Shown: positions 15,241 to 22,586 of the stretch, in pieces | Position numbering within the stretch: position 1 is the first letter of the stretch | Layout of the letters: each line of letters starts with the position of its first letter | Assembly: GCA_902479095.1 (NCBI GenBank) | Contig: CABSNL010000019.1 | Coordinates: 1-34,608 of the forward strand | Source: an uncultured Collinsella sp. | GTDB lineage: Bacteria > Actinomycetota > Coriobacteriia > Coriobacteriales > Coriobacteriaceae | Length of the DNA: 34,608 bases | Direction of reading: 5' to 3' | The notes under the pieces: generated by a model | The model's input: only the letters and a program-made list of their open reading frames with translations | Database searches by the model: none | Told to the model about the DNA's origin: nothing | Position numbers and translations under genes: made by a program

Positions 15241-16221
15241 TTACGCGTCCAGAGCGGAAAGGTCGATGCCCAGGGCCTCGGCCATTTCGTCGTTCTTGAC
15301 GACGACCAGGTCCTTGCTCGAGAGGTGCTTGATCGGCATGTCTTCGGGCTTGGCCTCGCCCTTCAGGATCTTAACGGCCATCTCGCCCGCGGCGTAGCCC
15401 AGGTCCTCGTAATTGATGGAGAGGGTGAACAGGCCGCCGGCCATGCACATACCCTCCTCGCCAGTCACGAAGGGAAGCTTGTTTTCCTTGCAGATCTGGC
15501 CGACCTGCGAGGCACCCGCGGCGATGGTGTTGTCGGTGGGGGAGTACAGCGCGTCGACCTTGCCCACGGCAGACTCGACGACGGACTGAATCTCGTTGGA
15601 GCTCGAGACGGTGAAATCGGTGTACTCCAGGCCCAGCTTGTCGAGTTCCTTCTTGGCGGCCTTGATCTGGACGTCGGAGTTGGACTCGGCGGTGCAGTAG
15701 AGCAGGCCGACCTTTTTAACGTCGGGCAGGACCTTCTGCATCATCTCGAGCTGCTCGGCGACCGGGGTGAGGTCGGAAGCGCCCGTGACGTTGGTGCCCG
15801 GCTTGTCGTTGTCCTGGACCAGGCCGGAGGCGGCGTAGTCGGTGATGGCACAGCCCACGATGGGGATATCGGCCGTGGCGCCGGCGGCAGCCTGCGCGGC
15901 GGGCGTGGCGATGGCATAAATCAGGTTGACGTTGTCGCCCACAAACTTGTCGGCAATGGACTTACACGTGGACTGGTCGTTCTGGGCGTTCTTCTGGTCG
16001 ATCTTGACCTTAAGGCCGCTCTTCTTGATGGCCTTGACGAAGCCGTCGTTGGCGGCATCGAGCGCGGAGTGCTCGGTGAGCTGCAGAACGCCGATGGTGT
16101 AGTCGGAACCGGCGGCAGCGGAGCCGGAACCAGAGTTGCCGCCGCATCCGGCGAGCGGGGCGAGCGCGAGCAGGCCGGCGGAGACCAGAAGGCTCCTGCG
16201 GCTGATGGTGATGTCCTTCAT
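15241..16221 (-). CDS. ABC transporter substrate-binding lipoprotein (TrpX-like)
   Basis: This is the extracellular solute-binding lipoprotein of the importer, 326 residues. The signal peptide holds SRRSLL, a possible Tat motif at residues 7-12, and the lipobox LAGC with the lipidated Cys at residue 26. A Gly/Ser linker and a two-lobed ABC_sub_bind fold follow (YTIGVLQLTEHSALDAANDGF, then PTDNTIAAGASQVGQICKENKLPFVTGEEG). Members of this family bind tryptophan or tyrosine in streptococci. I start at ATG 16221 (MKDITISRRS), which has GGGGGT 6 bp upstream; the frame stays open 48 bp further up without a ribosome binding site. It is the first gene of the operon. Confidence 0.92.
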   Translation of the reverse strand: MKDITISRRSLLVSAGLLALAPLAGCGGNSGSGSAAAGSDYTIGVLQLTEHSALDAANDGFVKAIKKSGLKVKIDQKNAQNDQSTCKSIADKFVGDNVNLIYAIATPAAQAAAGATADIPIVGCAITDYAASGLVQDNDKPGTNVTGASDLTPVAEQLEMMQKVLPDVKKVGLLYCTAESNSDVQIKAAKKELDKLGLEYTDFTVSSSNEIQSVVESAVGKVDALYSPTDNTIAAGASQVGQICKENKLPFVTGEEGMCMAGGLFTLSINYEDLGYAAGEMAVKILKGEAKPEDMPIKHLSSKDLVVVKNDEMAEALGIDLSALDA

Positions 16222-16256
16222 ATCATTACCCCCAGTATAAAAATGGCTGGAAACAC

Positions 16257-16275
16257 TGCACTGGGACAAAGTGCA
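16257..16275 (-). promoter_or_regulatory. Leader inverted repeat upstream of the TrpX-like gene
   Basis: TGCACT-gggacaa-AGTGCA lies about 35 bp upstream of the start codon. Upstream of it on the minus strand a TATAGT could serve as -10. An operator role is possible but not shown. Confidence 0.35.
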
Positions 16276-16381
16276 AGTGGGACTATAGTAGCGCTGATGT
16301 CCATTTTTACAACAGCCTGGCGGGTTTTTTAATACAGAATCGGATGGGCGGTACGGGTAGTCGAATGGGCGGCGGAGGGTC

Positions 16382-17167
16382 TTATGCGGCGGAGGAGGCG
16401 TCGTCCTCGTCCAGGGCGGCGAAGAGCTTCTTGCCGTCGAGCAGGCGCGTGCTGACGTTTCTCATACGGGCGATCTCGACGGTGCGCAGCGTATCGTCGG
16501 TGCCTCGGGCGTCGTAGACCGTTCCCAGCAGATACGAGATGCCATCGCGCTGCCTGATGGCAAAGGGACGGAGTGTCATCCGTGCTGCTTCGGTTGCGCC
16601 GCGTGTCGTGACGCTCGAAATATCAAAACTCACCGTGGTTCCGTGGTCGATGGCCTGCTCGACGAGCTCGCACGTGTCGATGCGCTTGATGGGCGTGCGT
16701 GTTGCCTTGGTAGCCTTGCTGCCTGCGCTTGGAGCGGGTTCGGGTGTATCGAGGTAGCCGCGAACGTCGGCGCTCGCCATGGCAACTAAGTGCTGCGCTA
16801 TGCTCTTGCGGATAGCGATAGGCGTGGAGCGGTTGCGCATGACCATACCGTGGAGCCGGATGATCTCTTCATCGGTGGGCGGGCGGGTAAGAAGTTTGTA
16901 GCCCACGCCGCGTTTGTATTCAATTTCGTATCCGGCATGGCGAAGCGCGGAGATGGCGGTGTAGATGCTGCGCCGCGCCGCCGAGATGGGCATGCGGGCG
17001 GGGTCGTCGGGATGGGCGAGGCGCCGGATCAGCTCATCGGAAAGCATGGCCTTGTCTTCGCCGGTGTTTTCGCTCAAGAGCTGCAGGATACGAACGGCGC
17101 GATAGGCTGCCATCGAGGCGGCGCCCCTCGTCGTGGTGTCGTAGGTTTCAACAGCGGCTTCGGTCAT
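16382..17167 (-). CDS. WYL-domain transcriptional regulator
   Basis: The protein is about 261 residues. Residues ~18-95 look like a helix-turn-helix region (YRAVRILQLLSENTGEDKAMLSDELI, then RSIYTAISALRHAGYEIEYKRGVGYKL), as in DeoR/YafY-like regulators. The C-terminal half matches the WYL sensor fold (MTLRPFAIRQRDGISYLLGTVYD, then LRTVEIARMRNV). A low-complexity Ala/Thr/Lys linker lies between them. I use the ATG at 17167 with AAAGGA about 10 bp up; an in-frame GTG at 17176 is too close to that site. Ligand and targets are unknown. It sits alone between the importer operon and asnS. Confidence 0.78.
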   Translation of the reverse strand: MTEAAVETYDTTTRGAASMAAYRAVRILQLLSENTGEDKAMLSDELIRRLAHPDDPARMPISAARRSIYTAISALRHAGYEIEYKRGVGYKLLTRPPTDEEIIRLHGMVMRNRSTPIAIRKSIAQHLVAMASADVRGYLDTPEPAPSAGSKATKATRTPIKRIDTCELVEQAIDHGTTVSFDISSVTTRGATEAARMTLRPFAIRQRDGISYLLGTVYDARGTDDTLRTVEIARMRNVSTRLLDGKKLFAALDEDDASSAA

Positions 17168-17284
17168 GGTGCCCACGTCCTTTCCGTTTTGGGTGGCGAC
17201 GGTATGGAGCCTAGGACGCGGGGCTTTCCCAGGGGCACAGGGCGCTCTGGGCGGTCGGTAGTCGTCGGCAAACGGCGGGTCGAG

Positions 17285-17348
17285 TTTTCAACAGCCCTGC
17301 TCAACTGACCAAAAACTTGCCAAAAGCTTGACGGATGCTGTTGAAAAA
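17285..17348. repeat. Inverted repeat flanking the WYL-gene upstream region
   Basis: TTTTCAACAGC (about 17285-17295) is inverted relative to GCTGTTGAAAA (about 17338-17348), perfect 11-bp arms 42 bp apart. The second arm overlaps the T-run of the asnS terminator. A related TTTTACAACAGCC occurs near 16306. Confidence 0.5.
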
Positions 17349-17380
17349 AGCGTCTCTCGACCGATGTCGAGAGACGCTTG
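17344..17380 (-). terminator. Terminator of asnS
   Basis: On the minus strand AAGCGTCTCTCGAC pairs perfectly with GTCGAGAGACGCTT around a 4-nt loop, followed by TTTTTT. Confidence 0.95.
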
Positions 17381-17425
17381 TGCGATGAGCGTTGGCGTGT
17401 GGCGACGCGAGCTAGCGTTCGACGA

Positions 17426-18829
17426 TTAGAAGTCGGCGTTGCCCACGGTGCGCGGGTGCGGCAGGACGTCGCGGATGTTGCCCACGCCGGTCAGATACAT
17501 GACCAAGCGCTCGAAGCCCAGACCGTAGCCGGCGTGCTTGCAGGAACCGTAGCGGCGCAGGTCAAGGTAGTACTTGTACTGCTCGGGATTCATACCCAGG
17601 TCCTTGATGCGGGCCTCGAGCAGATCCAGGCGCTCCTCGCGCTGGGAGCCACCGATGATCTCGCCGATACCGGGAACCAGGCAGTCGGCGGCGGCGACGG
17701 TCTTGCCGTCCTCGTTCATGCGCATGTAGAAGGCCTTGATCTCGGCCGGGTAGTCGGTTACGAAGGTCGGGCGCTTAAAGTGCTCCTCGGTCAGGAAGCG
17801 CTCGTGCTCGGTCTGCAGGTCGATGCCCCAGCTGACGGGGTAATCAAACTTGTGACCGGCGGCGACTGCCTGCTCCAGGATCTCGACGGCCTCGGTGTAG
17901 GTAACGCGGGCGAAGTCGGAGTTGGCGACATGGTCTAGGCGTTCGAGCAGACCCTTGTCCACAAACTTGTTGAGCATATTGAGCTCGTCGGGGCAGGTGG
18001 CCATGACGTCCTTGAGGACATACTTGAGCATGGCCTCAGCGTTATCCATGTAGTCGTTAAGGTCGGCAAAGGCCATCTCGGGCTCGATCATCCAAAACTC
18101 GGCGGCGTGGCGCGTGGTGTTGGAGTTTTCGGCGCGGAAGGTGGGGCCAAAGGTGTACACGTCGCCAAAGGCCATGGCAAAGTTCTCGGCATTGAGCTGG
18201 CCGGACACGGTGAGGCTTGCATGCTTGCCAAAGAAGTCCTGGCTCCAGTCGACCTCGCCGGACTCGGTGAGGGGCGGATTTTTGGGGTCGAGCGTGGTCA
18301 CGCGGAACATCTCGCCGGCGCCCTCGCAGTCACTCGTGGTGATGATGGGGGTGTTGACGTAGACAAAGCCCTGCTCCTGGAAGAAGCGGTGGATGGCGGC
18401 AGCCGCGACAGAGCGGATGCGGAACACGGCGCGGAACAGGTTGGTGCGCGGGCGCAGGTGCTGCTGGGTGCGCAGGAACTCGACGGTTGCGCGCTTCTTC
18501 TGCAGCGGGTAATCCGGGGCGCTCGTGCCCTCGACCTCGATGGAGGTGGCAGAAAGCTCGAAAGGCTGGGGCGCATCGGGGGTCAGCTTGACGGTGCCGG
18601 TGCAAATGAGTGCGGCCGAGACGTTTTGATGGGCGATCTCGTCGTAGTTGTCGAGTGCCTCGCGGTTCATGACGACCTGCAGGTCGCGGAAGCAGCTGCC
18701 GTCGTTGAGCGTAACAAAGCCAAAGTTCTTCATGTCGCGGACGGACTTGACCCAGCCGGCGACGGTGACGGTTTGGCCGCCGAGCGACTCGGCATCGGCA
18801 TAGAGCTGCGCGATTTTGGTGCGGTTCAC
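17426..18829 (-). CDS. asnS: Asparaginyl-tRNA synthetase
   Basis: This class IIb synthetase attaches Asn to tRNA-Asn. At 467 residues it has normal length. The N-terminal anticodon-binding OB fold is VTVAGWVKSVRDMKNFGFVTLNDG. Motif 2 is TFRAENSNTTRHAAEFWMIE and motif 3 is GLGFERLVMYLTGVGNIRDV. I chose the GTG at 18829 (VNRTKIAQLY) because GGGAGG lies 4 bp upstream and this gives the family's usual N-terminus; upstream in-frame ATGs at 18841 and 18865 lack such a site. It has its own strong terminator. Confidence 0.97.
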   Translation of the reverse strand: MNRTKIAQLYADAESLGGQTVTVAGWVKSVRDMKNFGFVTLNDGSCFRDLQVVMNREALDNYDEIAHQNVSAALICTGTVKLTPDAPQPFELSATSIEVEGTSAPDYPLQKKRATVEFLRTQQHLRPRTNLFRAVFRIRSVAAAAIHRFFQEQGFVYVNTPIITTSDCEGAGEMFRVTTLDPKNPPLTESGEVDWSQDFFGKHASLTVSGQLNAENFAMAFGDVYTFGPTFRAENSNTTRHAAEFWMIEPEMAFADLNDYMDNAEAMLKYVLKDVMATCPDELNMLNKFVDKGLLERLDHVANSDFARVTYTEAVEILEQAVAAGHKFDYPVSWGIDLQTEHERFLTEEHFKRPTFVTDYPAEIKAFYMRMNEDGKTVAAADCLVPGIGEIIGGSQREERLDLLEARIKDLGMNPEQYKYYLDLRRYGSCKHAGYGLGFERLVMYLTGVGNIRDVLPHPRTVGNADF

Positions 18830-18940
18830 GTATCCTCCCATAACGGTTGAATGATAGTTATCCATACAGTTCGTTATTCTAGCAGCTCGTCTCATTTGGG
18901 CTATACAGATAAGGCATTGGCGGGATGGTTTTTCAAACGA

Positions 18941-18975
18941 AAAGCGCCCGCGGCCGAATGGTCGCGGGCGCTTGA
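18941..18975 (-). terminator. Terminator of the EIIA gene
   Basis: On the minus strand AAGCGCCCGCG pairs with CGCGGGCGCTT and is followed by TTCG; the arms are perfect (18942-18952 and 18963-18973). Confidence 0.9.
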
Positions 18976-19010
18976 CGAGGTGCCTTTTGGCTGTGTGGCG
19001 CGGGGCCTGG

Positions 19011-19574
19011 CTACTTGGTCTTGGCTACCAGCAGCGGGTCGCCAAGCTTGACGAGCGGGTTGCCGCCGATAAGCGTTCCAGACTCGCCGACATGGTCGAT
19101 GCTCTTAAGACGATCGAGCTCGGAGACGATGACGGTCACGATGTCCTCGTGACCAGCGGCCTTAATGGCCTCGCGGTCGAAGCTGATGAGCGGCTGGCCT
19201 GCCTTGACCACATCGCCCATCTCGACAAAGCGGGCAAAACCCTTGCCGTTCATTTCCACGGTACCCAGGCCAACATGGATAAACACGCGAAGACCGTCCT
19301 CGGTAATCATGCCGATGGAGTGGTTGGTGACAGTGGTGGCACCGATGCGGCCGTTGGCGGGCGCATAGATGGTGCCGGTAATGGGCTCGATGCCATAGCC
19401 CTGGCCAAGCATGCCCGAGGCGATCGTCTCGTCGGGAACCTCGTCCAGGTTGACGAGCACGCCGTTGACGGGGGCATAGATGACGCCTTCGCGGGTAGCG
19501 AAGCTTGCTGCGGGCGGAACGGACGCCTCGCCGGTCGAGGTGAAGGTGGACTTAAGCGAATCGAGCAGACCCAT
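19011..19574 (-). CDS. PTS glucose-type EIIA component
   Basis: EIIA relays phosphate from HPr to an EIIB domain and often acts in sugar regulation. The 187-residue protein is a stand-alone EIIA-Glc domain. It shows EGVIYAPVNGVLVNLDEVPDETIASGMLGQGYGI, the supporting His85 in NHSIGM and the phosphorylated His100 in FIHVGLGTVEMNGKGF. The ATG at 19574 has GGAGG 5 bp upstream; the frame runs open to 19655 but without a ribosome binding site. No HPr or EI gene is in the window. It could serve the beta-glucoside EII at the left edge or another transporter. Confidence 0.94.
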   Translation of the reverse strand: MGLLDSLKSTFTSTGEASVPPAASFATREGVIYAPVNGVLVNLDEVPDETIASGMLGQGYGIEPITGTIYAPANGRIGATTVTNHSIGMITEDGLRVFIHVGLGTVEMNGKGFARFVEMGDVVKAGQPLISFDREAIKAAGHEDIVTVIVSELDRLKSIDHVGESGTLIGGNPLVKLGDPLLVAKTK

Positions 19575-19621
19575 AGTTGCCTCCAACTTAAATAGGCGCA
19601 TATCGCGCGTTTGGTTTGCCG

Positions 19622-19638
19622 GAAACGTTTCACATGTG
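19622..19638 (-). promoter_or_regulatory. Palindromic operator candidate upstream of EIIA
   Basis: GAAACGTTTC (19622-19631) overlaps CACATGTG (19631-19638), both perfect palindromes, about 50 bp upstream of the EIIA start. The first resembles the core of LacI/CcpA-type sites only in part. A TGATATATCA palindrome lies at 19703-19712. Confidence 0.4.
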
Positions 19639-19817
19639 TTTCGCGGCTTGGTCAACGCCCCTATTCTACGCTGCTCAACGATACCTCTGAACTGGGATTA
19701 TGTGATATATCAGTTGAAGGGAAACTTATTGCCGGAGAGTTTCTGCGCCACGGGTTCAAGTGGGGTACGCTTGAAGGCGAAAAACAAGGGCGCTTAATTT
19801 GCGCGAAGGGAGCACAT

Positions 19818-20720
19818 ATGATTGTCGAGAACCATGCGCTGTGGGGCGAGGAGCCGACCGAGGAATATCCGGCGACGTTTACGTATTTGGGTGCCGAGCC
19901 GCTGCCCGATAAGCCGAATGGCCGCCGTCCTGCCGTGATTATCTGCGGCGGAGGTGCGTTTACGCATATCGCTCCGCATGAACAGGATCCCGTGGCGTTT
20001 GCGTTTTTGGATCACGGTTACCAGGCCTTTGTGCTCAACTATGTCACGAGTTCTACGGGTGACGTGAGCTTTCCGCACCCCCAGGCAGATCTTGCCAAGA
20101 TGGTCGCCACGGTGCGCGCCAACGCCGACGAGTGGCATGTCGATCCTAAGCGCGTGTGCGTCGTGGGCTTTTCTGCTGGCGGCATGATTTGCGCCTCGCT
20201 GGCAACACAGTGGAAGACCGGCCCCTTTGCGGCACTTGCCGGGGCGCGTCCGGACGACATTCGTCCCGATGCCGTGGTGCTGGGCTATCCATTGCTCGAC
20301 TTTGCCTATGTGCGCGACATGCAGACGCGCGATCCGCGCATTGACTTGCGCGTGCCCAAGACGGGCGGCAAGACGGGACGCGATTTGCTCAACGACTACC
20401 TGTCGATGGTGACGGGCGGCGAGGCAACTGACGAGCATCTGGCCGACATCTGCCCCACCACGCATGTTTCGCGTCAGATGCCACCGACCTTTGTGTGGGG
20501 CGTGTCCGACGACAAGACGGCGCCGATCGCGCAGGTCTACCCGTTTGCGCAGCGCATGGCCGAGGAGGGCGTTGCATGCGAGATGCACGTCTTCGACCAG
20601 GGTGGTCACGGCCTTTCGCTCGGCAACGCCAACACCGCGGTCGACAACGAGGACAAGCAGGTGGCAGTCCGTCCCTGGATCCGCCTGGCCTTCCGCTTTC
20701 TGGAGCGCCACGGGTTTTAG
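19818..20720 (+). CDS. Alpha/beta-hydrolase (esterase/lipase-like)
   Basis: The 300-residue cytoplasmic hydrolase resembles the acetyl-esterase/BD-FAE group. It has an oxyanion-type segment VIICGGGAFTHI (40-51), the nucleophile elbow GFSAGG with Ser119, a plausible acid Asp in WGVSDDKTAPI and the catalytic His in GGHGLSLG near the C-terminus. No signal peptide is present. The ATG at 19818 has AAGGGAG 5 bp upstream; the frame is open about 200 bp further upstream, across the divergent control region, and that part is not coding. The substrate may be an acetylated sugar or another ester; this is not determinable. Confidence 0.88.
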   Translation: MIVENHALWGEEPTEEYPATFTYLGAEPLPDKPNGRRPAVIICGGGAFTHIAPHEQDPVAFAFLDHGYQAFVLNYVTSSTGDVSFPHPQADLAKMVATVRANADEWHVDPKRVCVVGFSAGGMICASLATQWKTGPFAALAGARPDDIRPDAVVLGYPLLDFAYVRDMQTRDPRIDLRVPKTGGKTGRDLLNDYLSMVTGGEATDEHLADICPTTHVSRQMPPTFVWGVSDDKTAPIAQVYPFAQRMAEEGVACEMHVFDQGGHGLSLGNANTAVDNEDKQVAVRPWIRLAFRFLERHGF

Positions 20721-20746
20721 TTACGGCGTTTTACCAAACGCCGTAA
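20721..20746. terminator. Short perfect hairpin after the hydrolase
   Basis: TTACGGCGTTT (20721-20731) and AAACGCCGTAA (20736-20746) form a perfect stem with a 4-nt loop directly after the stop codon. There is no T-run, so termination is likely but not certain. Confidence 0.65.
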
Positions 20747-20760
20747 CCATTTGACGCTGC

Positions 20761-20859
20761 AAGCCCGCCAGAGCGGCAATCTGCCTTTCAGCTTCGGTGG
20801 CATGACCAGAAGGTCAATGCCACCTCGCTTCAAGGCACCTTGCTCGCTCTGGCGGGCTT
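20761..20859. repeat. 99-bp nested palindrome beside the insertion sequence
   Basis: The outer arms AAGCCCGCCAGAGCG (20761-20775) and CGCTCTGGCGGGCTT (20845-20859) are perfect. An inner stem, GGTGGCATGACC with GGTCAATGCCACC, has one bulge, and the sequence between the two stems also pairs in part (TGCCTT/AAGGCA). It lies 8 bp from the IS110 inverted repeat. Confidence 0.85.
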
Positions 20860-20880
20860 TCGCTCATATGACCCAATCCG

Positions 20881-21143
20881 CTGTCAAGAGCCACAATGGC
20901 CCCGCCGACCGCTTGCAATCGGTCGGCGGGGCCTGCCGTTGAACCCGTCCCGGTCCGCCCCCGGCATGTCGTCGACGCCTTCGGCTCAGTCTCATATCCG
21001 CGGATACCGTTCTGTCGGCCCGCACTCCATTCCTTCGGCGGGGTTCCCCAAGTCTGTCGAGGCGCATGCGGAGGGCTCCGCGCGCACAGCGAAATAGGGG
21101 GTATCCCCGAAGGCCGCCCGGCTCGCCGGGACGGGGGCTATGT
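20881..21143 (-). ncRNA. Candidate bridge-RNA region of the IS110-family element
   Basis: The non-coding 3' end of the element is strongly structured. A perfect 14-bp stem, GGCCCCGCCGACCG (20898-20911) with 20920-20933, has an 8-nt loop, and further GC-rich pairings occur up to the transposase stop. In IS1111-group elements the bridge RNA is encoded downstream of the transposase, which matches this layout. Its exact ends, target loop and donor loop were not resolved. Confidence 0.45.
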
Positions 21144-22265
21144 CTATTCCGCGCCCTCCCGGCACATCATGCCGAGGGCCCAGAGCCACCTCACGAACTC
21201 GGCCGCGGTGGCCGCGTTGGCCTTCGCCGCGGGCACGCCGCGGGCGAGCATCTCCTTGCGCCGCCGCAGGAGCCGCTCGGACCCCTTCCTCCCGTGCATC
21301 CTTATCTCGAGGGGCACGCCCGTGTCCCTTGGCATGAGCTTCGGCTGGTGCCGTGCCGCGGCGTAGCACCATGAACCCTCAACGGCCAGCTTCCTCACGA
21401 GCGCGTTGCCCGCACCGCTGATGCCTCCGAGCCGCACGGAGTCGCCACTCGACCTCTGACTCGGCGCGAGGCCGAAATAGGCCGTGACCTGCCTTCCGGA
21501 ACGGAACCTCGTGAAGTCGCCGACCTCGGCCGAGAAGGCTGCGGCCAGCGCGAAGGCGCAGCCCTTGATCGACTGGAGGGCGGCCACCTCCGCGGCGATC
21601 GGGCTGGCATCCACGGCGGCCCTGTACTCGGAGAGCAGGTCCGCCCGGGCCTCCGCCGCGGCCTCGACCTCGTTCCTCAGGGCGGCGAGCGTCCGAACCC
21701 CGCCATCGTCCTCCGGCCTGACCTTGTCGAGCCACCTCAGGAAGTCGTAGGTCCAGTACTTCCTCGGGTTGCCGGCGGGCGTGGTGCCGCCGTAGACGAA
21801 CCCCCGCTTTGCGAGGAAGGCGAGCAGCCGCTGCTTGGCGGTCGCCAGGCGCGCGGTCGCCCCGCCGTAGGCGCCGGCGAGGTCCCTGATGCCTTCGACC
21901 TCGGGGGAGGGGATCCATACGGGGGAGATGTCGTGGGCGAGTATCGCCTTGGCCATCCTGGCGGCGTCGTTCCTGTCGTTCTTGGAGGCCGAGTCGGCGG
22001 CCGACCTGGGGATCTTCGAGACCGCGGCGACGACGCACTCGACGCCGAGCCCGGCGAGCTCCCTTTGCGGGGCGAAGCCGAGGTAGCCGCTCTCGTAGGC
22101 CGCGAGCGACGGCCCGGGGAACCCATCCATCCACCCGGCGATCTCGCCCCAGGGGTTGCCGGGGAACCTCCTCGTCACGGCCTCGCCGGTGTCCGCGTCG
22201 AGGGCGCAGACGGTGGTCGACCTCAGGTGGACGTCCATCCCGAACGCGGTAGAATACTTTGGCAT
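21144..22265 (-). CDS. IS110-family transposase (DEDD, bridge-RNA-guided recombinase family)
   Basis: The 373-residue recombinase has the N-terminal RuvC-like DEDD domain: D in GMDVHLRST, E in AAYESGYLGF and the Asp pair in SKNDRNDAARMAKAI. The C-terminal Transposase_20 domain shows LQSIKGCAFALAAAFSAEVGD, then SGRQVTAYFGLAPSQ, and the serine region GGISGAGNALVRKL. The length is typical and no frameshift is seen, so it looks intact. GGGAGG lies 5 bp before the ATG. Codon use (AGG, CTC, CCC; GC-rich third positions) differs from the neighbouring chromosome, in keeping with recent arrival. Confidence 0.95.
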   Translation of the reverse strand: MPKYSTAFGMDVHLRSTTVCALDADTGEAVTRRFPGNPWGEIAGWMDGFPGPSLAAYESGYLGFAPQRELAGLGVECVVAAVSKIPRSAADSASKNDRNDAARMAKAILAHDISPVWIPSPEVEGIRDLAGAYGGATARLATAKQRLLAFLAKRGFVYGGTTPAGNPRKYWTYDFLRWLDKVRPEDDGGVRTLAALRNEVEAAAEARADLLSEYRAAVDASPIAAEVAALQSIKGCAFALAAAFSAEVGDFTRFRSGRQVTAYFGLAPSQRSSGDSVRLGGISGAGNALVRKLAVEGSWCYAAARHQPKLMPRDTGVPLEIRMHGRKGSERLLRRRKEMLARGVPAAKANAATAAEFVRWLWALGMMCREGAE

Positions 22266-22469
22266 GGGAGCCTCCCAACCTCGTTGCGGCGCGGCTGCGC
22301 CTATGGCACTTCAACATCATTGTCGCAGCCCCGACCCGCGGTCACGAGCGGGGGCTCCTATCTTTTTAGTGCCCTCGGATTGGGTCATAGTGTCTGTCGG
22401 TTCCAAGACATCGGCGTTGCTATGGCCCAGATGCGGCACTTGGGGACGGTCCTTGCAACAATCTGTTGA

Positions 22470-22499
22470 TTGAACATCGTCGTATGTTCGCGCTATCAT
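22470..22499 (+). promoter_or_regulatory. Putative feoAB promoter
   Basis: The -35 is TTGAAC (22470-22475) and the -10 is TATCAT (22494-22499), with an 18-bp spacer. The spacer is also covered by an inverted GAACAT/ATGTTC pair (22472-22489). Confidence 0.55.
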
Positions 22500-22511
22500 G
22501 CGTGGTTAAAT

Positions 22512-22536
22512 GGTTAGCCATGGCAAACGGTTAGCC
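22512..22536 (+). promoter_or_regulatory. Two GGTTAGCC boxes, DtxR/IdeR-like operator candidate
   Basis: GGTTAGCC occurs at 22512-22519 and again at 22529-22536, just after the putative -10. The DtxR/IdeR iron box is TTAGGTTAGSCTAACCTAA; its left half and centre match both copies while the right half is degenerate. Placement upstream of feoAB supports iron-dependent repression. Confidence 0.55.
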
Positions 22537-22586
22537 AAGATAAACAAAATGCAACGCCCTGTGGGCGCCGGGGGAGGAACACGGAC

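Larger units (their letters stand above)
20867..22389 (-). mobile_element. IS110-family insertion sequence (IS1111-like), about 1.5 kb
   Basis: The transposase is flanked by perfect 14-bp inverted repeats: TATGACCCAATCCG (20867-20880) and CGGATTGGGTCATA (22376-22389). Subterminal inverted repeats are a mark of the IS1111 group within IS110. The true ends lie a few bases outside and cannot be fixed without an empty site. The element is GC-richer than its surroundings. It has 263 bp of non-coding DNA downstream of the transposase and about 110 bp upstream. Confidence 0.85.

Noticed and set aside
16222..16381. A T-box or tryptophan-responsive leader before the TrpX-like gene
   Set aside because: I found no T-box sequence, specifier loop or Trp-rich leader peptide.
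19622..19638. A full CcpA cre site upstream of the EIIA gene
   Set aside because: Only the AACGTT core fits; the flanking TG and CA are not in place, so it is kept as an unnamed palindrome.
21379..22320. A 313-codon Arg-rich frame overlapping the transposase on the same strand
   Set aside because: Out-of-frame reading of very GC-rich DNA; the transposase frame has all family motifs.
22472..22489. GAACAT-N6-ATGTTC before feoAB as a LexA box
   Set aside because: The GAAC and GTTC halves are 10 bp apart, not 4 as in the SOS box.
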